From the NCBI GenBank assembly GCA_028565635.1, contig JAOXYB010036884.1:1-13670 (forward strand): DNA of 13,670 bases. The letters run 5' to 3'. This DNA is from Phoronis ovalis (Eukaryota > Phoronida > Phoronidae). Below the pieces are notes generated by a model, which saw only the letters and a program-made list of their open reading frames with translations, was not told where the DNA came from and made no database searches. The translations under genes were made by a program, and so were the position numbers. Position 1 is the stretch's first letter, and every line of letters starts with the position of its first letter. This document shows, piece by piece, positions 1 to 8,800 of this stretch.

Positions 1-235
1 GATTTTCATCTGATGGCCGAAAAACATACCCTTTTACGCATCTGATGGTGAAAAACATACCCTTTTTACGCGCCTGTGGCTCCGTGCTGAAAACATTACC
101 CTATTTGTCAATATTTAACTAAATATATACCCTTAACGCGTTACGCGGTTGGTTGAAAAAAAACTACCCTTTTCACACGATTTTTCGTTCGCGCATGTGG
201 CCCCACCATTTGACCCAAGTGCCCTCCCCGGGGTT
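1..235. repeat. CpG-rich degenerate repeat array, cut by the window start
   Basis: Positions 7-38 and 39-70 are two adjacent 32-bp units beginning CATCTGATGG and ending in ACATACCC, T-run, ACG, nearly identical. More diverged units follow at about 71-107, 108-145 and 146-190, each containing an A-rich run and TACCCT. The block ends in the GC-rich palindrome-like CCCTCCCCGGGG at about 222-233. On the minus strand the units read AAAGGGTATGTTTTTC. From memory this AAAGGGTA style with a CCGGGG terminus is common in dispersed repeats of cnidarians and other marine invertebrates; family membership is inferred. Its high CpG content contrasts with the AT-rich DNA beside it. Confidence 0.7.
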
Positions 236-1783
236 TGTATCCATTTGAACAAGTCTGCAGACAGTCATGCATGTTTTTCTCAGTGATATGAAATCAAACT
301 CTTGTGACACAACATAGTGAAATAGACCTGCTTAGTTAACTAGCAAAATGTGCTTGGTCTGCATCATTTAACCATGATATGGCAATTCCTTATTTTTACA
401 ACAGGGTGGGTAATGCTTTGTACATTTGATAGTAGTACCAAATTCTATTGCCGTAACATTATTTGAATAAACAAAACCCCTCTCTTCCAATATTGTCAAA
501 AAATTTCGATCATAAATGAAGATTGATGCTTCCTGCAAGCTAAATAAAAATCTGAGAAGGAAAGTAAAATAATTACAAAATTCAATTGAAATCACATGCT
601 GCTTTATTAATTTAAGTAAAAATGCACAAATTAGTTGAACTTTGAAAAGGTAAAAATACAAACTAACATCTTGCATAGCATATATTTGTATGTTGGTGAA
701 TGTTATATTTGAAATGCGTATAATTTTAAGTAGTTTGCGCCACAGTTCCTTGAGGCAGCTTATAAATACAAGTACCTCATATCTGATCATGAAACAACAG
801 TATTTCAGTTAAGGAATTACAGTATTTCTTATTTACTATAAATATAGAGTAGTCATATACCAGTAAAACACTGTTACAAAACACTGACTGCTATTCACAA
901 AAGTCGCAAAGCAAGATATTTTTACTGAAATGTCTTTAATTGCTTTTTGTTTTGTAGATGTTTGTAACAATTCAATACATAGTAGCATTGACTGCTTGCA
1001 GTAACAAGAACCATATATTAGTATAAAACAATCACAATTTTTGGTACACAAAATCACATAATCTTCATTTTAAGTTAGAGTGGTCTCTGATACTATTTAA
1101 GCTCTTTAATCAAAAGAATTTAAGACTGTAAATTATACTTATTTTAACTACACTATAAACCAGTAGTTTAGTGGAAGTGACAACGTTACATGAAAATATA
1201 CTAAAGAGTATTACCACGAAAGAGTTTCTGAACATATCACTAGGCGCTTAATGGTAGAACTGGCTTAAATTTTGTTATTGCAGTAAACCTCATGGTGCAA
1301 AACCATCACCAGCAGACATAATTTTTAAAGGACCTTAATTTCCAGACAGCTGCATTTTCTGATATTCATCACACAATGTCCAATAGAAAATAGTATATTT
1401 TGTGCACAATTCCCCCAGTGCGTGTTATAAATTTGTAAAATGTACTTGAGATTGAATCATATTTAGCAATTTTTAGAAGACAGTTGACAAGTATAGGTTG
1501 CTCTGTTAGCGAGTAAATTTTGTATTCTTTTACTGGATGAGATTCAAAGCTGTAATTAGAAAGAGCCCCACTGGAGAGATATTATAACATGATTACAAGA
1601 GAAACAACTAGGATTTGGTTTATAAACTAGGTATGATACTGATACCAACAAAGAGAAGTGAACTTAGTTCATAAATAATATAGATTACCACCTGTTTATC
1701 AAAACACAACCTAATAGCCTTGCTACAGAGCAACATCACAGAAATAATATTAATAATATCAATAAACAGAAATTCTACTGTAA
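236..1783 (-). other. 3' UTR and downstream intergenic DNA of the TESK gene
   Basis: After the TAA at 1786-1784 the minus strand continues as AT-rich, low-complexity sequence without conserved coding potential. Open frames in this stretch are short, hydrophobic and AT-driven and resemble nothing. How much is 3' UTR cannot be fixed: minus-strand poly(A)-like hexamers occur at 1624-1619 (TATAAA), 1110-1105 (ATTAAA) and 608-603 (AATAAA). No second gene is seen before the repeat at 1-235. Confidence 0.6.
603..608 (-). terminator. Candidate poly(A) signal AATAAA for the TESK gene
   Basis: This is the only exact AATAAA found on the minus strand between the stop codon and position 236. It is followed by a moderately U/GU-rich stretch. 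Using it would give a 3' UTR of about 1.2 kb. The variants at 1110-1105 and 1624-1619 are alternatives, so this is only a candidate. Confidence 0.3.
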
Positions 1784-2835
1784 TTAATGTTTCTTTTTCT
1801 CCCAAGCTTTTTCCTCGTCTTTCACTTTCATAGCGAGGGTGCGAGGTGACATCATTTGTAACTTCTCCATTTTTGTTTGAAAATCTTTCAACTTTGTATG
1901 ATCAACCTTTCTTAGTTGTTTCCTTTTTTCAATAAGTGTTGAACACAAATAACGTGACCTTCTTTCCTGAATACTTTCTAGCCGCGAGTGTAAATACTGG
2001 TCAAATTCCACGTCACTACAATATGAACTTGTAGGAGACAATGCGTCGTCTAGAGACAAGAACGATTCTGAAGAGCTGCATGATTTCATGGCATCTTCTA
2101 TTTCATCTTCAAGAGCACGTACTGAATTGTGTGACCAATCTTCTTTAGATGCTTGGTTACTATGGGAAAATAAGTTAAGAAGTGTAGGGTCCATGCTAAC
2201 ATGTGGCGACCGAGGTCTTCTAAATACACTTCCATTAAATGAATTGTTTAGCCTTACGTCTACTGCGCTATCTACACTGGAGTTATCATCAATATCATGC
2301 TCATCACTTGCATCATAGCTTAATCTTTTTGCAGTGCTTAACACTGAGTACTCTTCTCTTTTCCCAGTACTCGATGACATGCAGTTAGCTTCCAATTCAA
2401 ATTTTTCTATTCTTCGACGAACTAAAACCGGAGATGAAGGTAGAGAGTGACATGAGCGACTCGTACTAACATTGTAACATCTGCGTAAAATTGTGCCATT
2501 ATCTGGACTAGCTGGAGTACATGGTGGAGTTCGACACCAAGCGGGTGAAAGGAGGTCGATATCAAATGCCCATGAGTACTCACGAGGGGTTCCAAGTAAC
2601 TTCTTTACATCTTTAAACTGGCTTGACGTAGCAAACGGGTTAGTTGCAGTTGGTTTATAAAATGGATCCACCTCGCTCATTTCTTTACCAATTTCAAATG
2701 CTGTCATTGAAGAAGACCAGCGTTTGGGTGTTCTTGTTCTAGTAATGTTTACTTTTGAAGTAATAGGTTCTTTAGGAAGAGACGGTTCCAAAAGCCGATT
2801 ACCATCTGATCTTGATCGTTTGTGACATCGATAAT
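1784..2835 (-). CDS. TESK2: TESK terminal exon h: Ser-rich regulatory tail and stop
   Basis: A 1052-nt exon: AT finishing Asp284, then 349 codons and TAA at 1786-1784. The acceptor is gttctgtttcag|ATTATCGATG. Residues 285-298 include [10 protein letters not shown], matching the LSRSRSD island of vertebrate TESK tails. Further islands are [14 protein letters not shown] (about 338-351), KKLLGTPR (361-368) and [10 protein letters not shown] (410-419). The equivalent RSLPSSP serine of mammalian TESK1 is, as I recall, a 14-3-3 contact, and R-x-x-x-S-x-P here fits a mode-2 14-3-3 motif. Between about 440 and 560 the chain is Ser/Asp-rich and looks disordered. The last 60 residues ([14 protein letters not shown] onward) are rich in Lys, Glu and Leu, look helical, and end in EKKKH. 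The tail is largely lineage-specific. Confidence 0.93.
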
Positions 2836-5800
2836 CTGAAACAGAACATCAGCATATTTATCTTATTGAGAAATTATCATAAACTGGCAAAAAGTATTAA
2901 ACGCCAATAAGCTTACAAATGCTATTCATTACTTGATAGTCTTATCAACAGCAAGTTGTCAGTTCAAAGTACCTTACAAAACAGAAAATTAAAGTTACAA
3001 ATCACATAATCTTCACATAATCATTTTTACAGTCTTGTATCAAAGCAGACACATTAGGTTTCACAGTACTCAACAATTACTCCTTGTCTTTGGGCCTTTG
3101 CATTCTGTGAAACATATATCTAAATGCACAGACAAGCTTAGCACACTATGGCTGAGATAACCCACAGAGTATCCATTTAAGATGTGTTGGCAAATGAGAA
3201 ACCACAGACAGAACATTTGGTAGCGGAGTACTAGATAGAATGGAATTAACCAGGTTGCCACTTACCAATAGGTGGTGTAAGTAGATTTGAATTAACAGAA
3301 TTTTCTTTCTTGTGCATGAGCAGTCTTTCCTGAGAAGTGAAATTGCTATTATCTGTTATATGAATAATATCCTTTGCCGATTCATGTAGAGCAGTAGTTT
3401 CTTCCAACACCTGAACAATGGTCATGAAAGAAGGTCTCTTCTTAGAACCCATTTGACAGCAGCAGAAAGCAAGTTGTAGAAAATCTATCGGGCAATCACC
3501 ACAGATTTCACTGAATGCGACATAATCCAAACCGAAATTCTGCAAAATGAAAAATATTTAAAGCAAGTAATTTTTGGACTGTTTACAATTTAATCTGCAA
3601 TAGACTATTTGCATGCACTTGAGGGCGCTACAGTCAGATCTTTTCAATACTGGCAGCTTTTAGTTATACACAAAACCTGTTTGTTTTTTTTAAATCTGAC
3701 TTTAGAAAAGCTTTAACCAGTGAAAATTTAACAAAATAAAAAAAACATTAAAAAATAAGTGTTAATGTGCTGATATGCTTACAAAGAGGATGGTATTGCT
3801 TAGATTAAAGAACAGAAAATTTTTTTTGGTTTTGGCTCAGCATGCGAATGATGAGTTTTGTGAATGAATCGCTTGAGTGCACGCAGAACTACGTCATTGT
3901 TCATTCACAGAATGGGATCGTTTGGGGCTGATACTGGTGGCTCCTCCCAGTGCATGCAAAAAGTCTATTAGACATCAGATAATTACATATACAGAGCCAT
4001 CATCTTTATGCATATTAAAACTTGCTTTTTTGGACAAGGCTAACATTTTATTATTTCCTTTTTTTCACTATGCTAATCAACTTATTTTTGAAAAATGGAA
4101 TATAACCTGAGACAAACACCAGCAAAAATAATTTGAAGCCAAACACGGACATTTACCATGTATTACTGGTAGGATAAATTTCGCATGCATTAACTAATTA
4201 CCTCCGTTCGCGTTAGTACATCTGGATCTGCTTCACATCTTGCAATGATTTCACACAAGATGATACCATACGAAAAGACATCAGCCTACGAACATAAAAA
4301 TACACATGAATTTCATCTGCAATACATTTTTCAAATGACCCATTGATCAAACTGAGATAAAAAAATAATTTTTGCCAAATAAACCTAATTTGAAATAACG
4401 TATGAACTTGTATAATATAAATTACAGTTGTATTGTCAAGAATGTTTAATTTAAAAAGAACATTATTATAGTACAACACAAGCAGAATGCTAGTCACAAA
4501 ATAATCATATTAACTGCCATATTGCAGTGCATCATTAAATTTTTAAATGAAGCAGATTTGTTTCATCTGTTTACCAATTTTCTTACCTTTTCATTATAAT
4601 ATTCTGCTCGTAGACATTCGGGGGCCATCCAGTATGGAGAACCAACAATAGATAATCTACATGCTGCTTCTCTGAAACAAAGAAAAGCAAATCGTTAAAT
4701 CTGTGAATTCACATACAGTTGAAAACTCTAATATAGATAGCAGCAGGAAGCAAGTTATTAAATTCAACGTGATTTTCAGCACACTGCCTTCCCAGCTAGA
4801 TATCATGTTTCATGGATGTTTGCAAGTTTAGAAAGGACACACCTTTTATTTTTGCAACAGTTAGACAACAGAACTCAATGTGCAGAATAACATGTATTAA
4901 TACAATTTTTATGATGATGGAAGACTACTGATATCCAAAACTATTCTTCTGTCATGACAGTTTCTGCAAGCTTTTAGAAAGTTCCATAGTTCAAGATTTT
5001 TTGTGGCAGGCTCCTCTAATTCAACATTTCCAAATTCGTTCACAATTTGCCAAAGCAGGTTTAGATTTGTTGAGGCAAGAACAGTCATTCTTGTGAGTCA
5101 CAGGACATAGTGTCAAGGAACAGTGTGTGTCCAGCAGAAATTGTTCATCACAAATAGTGACTAGAAGAATTTTGAAAGTGAGAACTATGGGTTTCCAAGG
5201 ATCTTGCAAGCCATCCAATACATTTTATGCAATTATATTGTAACTGTAATTTTCACCCAGTGGAAAAATCAGCTGTTATCTTCTAGATTAAAGTACACAG
5301 CCTAGATGAATATAGATGACCTTAAGCACCTCTGTTCAAAAAGCATTACAAGCATAAGATGGAAGACAGGTGTGTATGAAGCAAACAAGATATGAATATC
5401 ATTATACGCATAATCAACTTCATTAGTCTGTAGAAACCACAGTCACTATGTTTCTACCATGGTGCCAGAAAATTGTTGTTTCAGTTGTTATACAGTCAGA
5501 TTAGTCTGTCAAATACATCAGATCAAGAGATGATACATAGCTCATATAGCATATTAGAATGTTTTGAAATACACAAGTTTTTTACTATGTAATTTGCAAT
5601 GTACATTGAATTATGTTCTATAATTCAATTTGCTTGCGTTTTTAAACGCTGAAGAATACTTTGATCTCCCAACTATGTTCTAAACAACAGTATCCCCAGA
5701 GAATGATTCTACATATGTCTCAGATTGAAGATACCATAACTATATGTATAATTAATCTCTTTCATTTTTTGCATTAAGATGCACATCTGTCGCACTATTG

Positions 5801-8800
5801 GCATTTTAACAACGACAACTCTATTCAATTTTACTGGTCAAATAAAGGAAAAGTACTAATGTTGTCGGCTAAAGGTATAAGGTCAAATAGTTAGAGAATC
5901 CAAAGAAGCAATAAAAGAGGATGATTGAACAAATCCAGGCAGAATTACTTTTACAACGGTCAGGTAACACAATACAACTTACAAAGGATCAGGAATTTTA
6001 GCTGCCAGTCCGAAATCACCAACAATTGCAGTCAGTTTGTCATCATCTTCCATCCGAATAAGAATATTCTACAAATATGAAACAGATACTGGAATTTAAT
6101 CATAAACCATGATAAATCGGTTATTAATCCACTTAATTACAACAGTGATAGTCATTAGTCCTCCCGATTCTAACGCTTGGATGGGATTTCTAACTGAAAT
6201 ATTCTGTGCAAATGTAAATGTTTAGAAAGAATCCAAGAGGACTCCAAAGAAAAAGTATTTGATTAAATAAAAATAATTTAAGTCATGGTAAAATTGATGC
6301 CCGTCCTGGATCATCAAGAATTCAAAATTCAGAGGCATAGGTCTAGTTATTCGAATGAAAAGTAATTTCTGTGCCTAGTGATACAATAATATGCCATTCT
6401 TTATTTAAACAATGCAATAAGATAATTGTCTACCTGGCAAAATAAATATAAAACAGCTTGATTGCCAAATGCAAACAATACATTGCACAGGACAACTAAC
6501 TCACCTTAGAGGTAAGATCTCTGTGAAACAACCCTCGTGAGTGAAAATACATCATACCCTGAGCTATGTCTAAGGCAAGCTCAAATCTGACAGTCCATGG
6601 AAGATCTTGAGCTTTATTGGCTAGTAGCTGTTCCAAATTACCTCCATTTACATACTAAATAAAGAAATAAAATACGTGATTTCTGAATAACAGTGGGACC
6701 CATAATAGCTATACCAAACACAAGATGGCACTGTATGTCATAAAGTCATAAATTATGATTTTGGACATTTTGATAGGTACACTAATCACAAGTACATGGA
6801 ACCCATGATTGCTATACCAAATACAAGAGTGCCCTGTATGTCCGAATACCGAATATCATAAATAAATAATTATGAATCAGAACATTTTGAGAGTTACACA
6901 TATCACAAATACACAAGACCATTTTGATTTTGATGACATTATTACCGTGATTTTGTGTAGCATACTGTAGAAACTATTCTGATACATAATTTATCCATCA
7001 TATAAGGAGCAAGCTGTACAGTTTTTTTTTTACCTCATAGATCAAAAAACATTTCAGAACACTTTTTATCACCAGTCTCTTTTAAATCCTAATCATGAAC
7101 ATTCACAAATCATGATGACAAACTTATTATTGCTTCTAAAGTTGTCCACGTGAAGTTGCTTAATTATGCATCACTTTTACGGATCACAGATAATCTAAAC
7201 TGATATGATCCTCGATCATAGAGGAAAACCTTCCAGTCACCATATAAATACAAAATGTCACTGTGTACTCAGTATTTTTTTGCTTTGAAGGACTGATATG
7301 TGGATTAAATCAGATTCAAGAATTAATGAATTTATATAAGATCATTTATGATCAAAAAGAAATAAAAAATTAAGACCATGATTTTTTTTCCATATATTAA
7401 ATGTGCAGCCCTTTATACTAATATTATTAATATCATTTGTCATGAAAATAAAAATAGGGAAACAATCAGAAAAAACATGATTAAGTGGCATTGGTATTCC
7501 TGTACACCGCATTTAAATCAATGGTTTCCCCGAATAAATTAACTTATATGGTAATAGTATTATAATACTTATTCAGCAGAAGAAAATAGTAAATTCAATG
7601 CAAACCATTTGCTTATATTTTAAGAGATAATTTCATAAATGTGCAATACAACATATTGGAGACATATATAGTAGTTTTGTGTAGTAAATTAATAGAAACA
7701 TGAGATCAAAGATAATTATTAACAAAGATTTGCAACAGTCCAGTAGCTACTACTGTCAGTGTAGCATTACATACAATAGTCAGCAATACAAGGGGCCTTA
7801 AAAAGTCATGTTAAGCTTGAACAAATTACAGGTGTAAGCCTAAACCACATCAGTAAATTTAATAAGACACATTTTGTAGGAGGAAAAGTATGTTGAAGTA
7901 ATTTGAACTAGTAGTCAGTAATGCAATTGCCCAACATTGCAAATTATGTTGTTTATGTGATTGAGGGTTAAGATGATTCCTTGTGGTGTATGTTAAAAAT
8001 GAAAAACACTTCCGACTAAAACTGCCAAGCTTTGAAATGAATTACACAACCAGCTAAAAAATGTGGTAAAAACTAATAAAGGACTTATCTGTAGCAGTTC
8101 TGGTATCTGCAAGCATTATAGAATGAAAATGCTTTCTCCCATATCTGGTACAATCAACTGCATGGAACTTTCAATTAATTCTGCATGTTTTAATTCTGGC
8201 TTAATTGTTATATGAAGATATCGTCTAGTGACATGCAAGGCGTCTAACATATTACAATCATATTTGATTACGATCATGTTTTATCTAGATCAAAACAATA
8301 CTGAAGCTCCATTTATTGCAATCAAATGCTATATTTTTTATGAGCCCCCAAATTTAGAAAATGAAAATATACTCTTATTTATTTGCCAGGACAATAACAT
8401 ACTCTGAAGCAATCGTTTCAAGATGCCAAAGAGACAACAATATTGTTAAATATGCATTGATTGAATTTTACAAATTGGCTGCAGGCCATTCATTATTTAT
8501 GCACTTTCATGAGGACCCAGCTGGAATTATTATCTTGTAATGTATGCACGGAACATGCATTGTATCACTTTGAATTGATTTTGTTTTTTCGTATGGTAGA
8601 AACTAATACGACCCTCGTTTTTTCTGGCTATCTATCAGACTGCCTCCAGGACTATCCTTCTGAATCCTGATACTCACCTCAGTTAAAGCATGCAGCTGAC
8701 CTTCATGTACACATACGCCTACAAACCTACAAGAAATGAAGCAGAAATGTTTCACTGCATGGCCACCATAACATATTTTAACAGAAAGTAAGAAACTTTG

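Larger units (their letters stand above)
3540..4201 (-). other. Intron between exons f and g (662 bp)
   Basis: Canonical GT..AG. It contains two locally GC-richer patches against an AT-rich background: a GCACTTGAGGGCGCTA string at 3615-3630 and a hairpin-capable segment at 3860-3908, both listed separately. No exon or RNA gene was recognised. Confidence 0.85.

Noticed and set aside
368-790. 140-codon minus-strand open frame
   Set aside because: It is AT-driven, rich in Phe/Ile/Leu/Lys/Cys, shows no domain or splice context, and lies in the 3' flank of the kinase gene.
836-1057. 73-codon minus-strand open frame
   Set aside because: Same low-complexity composition as the flank; no recognisable similarity.
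2088-2318. 76-codon plus-strand open frame
   Set aside because: Antisense shadow of the Ser-rich terminal exon; its Ser/Leu content mirrors the coding strand.
3070-3261. 63-codon minus-strand open frame
   Set aside because: It lies wholly in the intron after the exon g donor and has no similarity to TESK.
3877-4110. 77-codon plus-strand open frame
   Set aside because: Intronic on the opposite strand, with no domain; it starts in the GC-richer hairpin patch, which explains its length.
5021-5218. 65-codon minus-strand open frame ([10 protein letters not shown]...)
   Set aside because: Considered as an extra or alternative TESK exon, but the kinase sequence is continuous between exons d and e and no family resemblance was seen.
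8461-8670. 69-codon plus-strand open frame ending beside exon b
   Set aside because: Intronic on the opposite strand, no known motif, AT-rich codon content.
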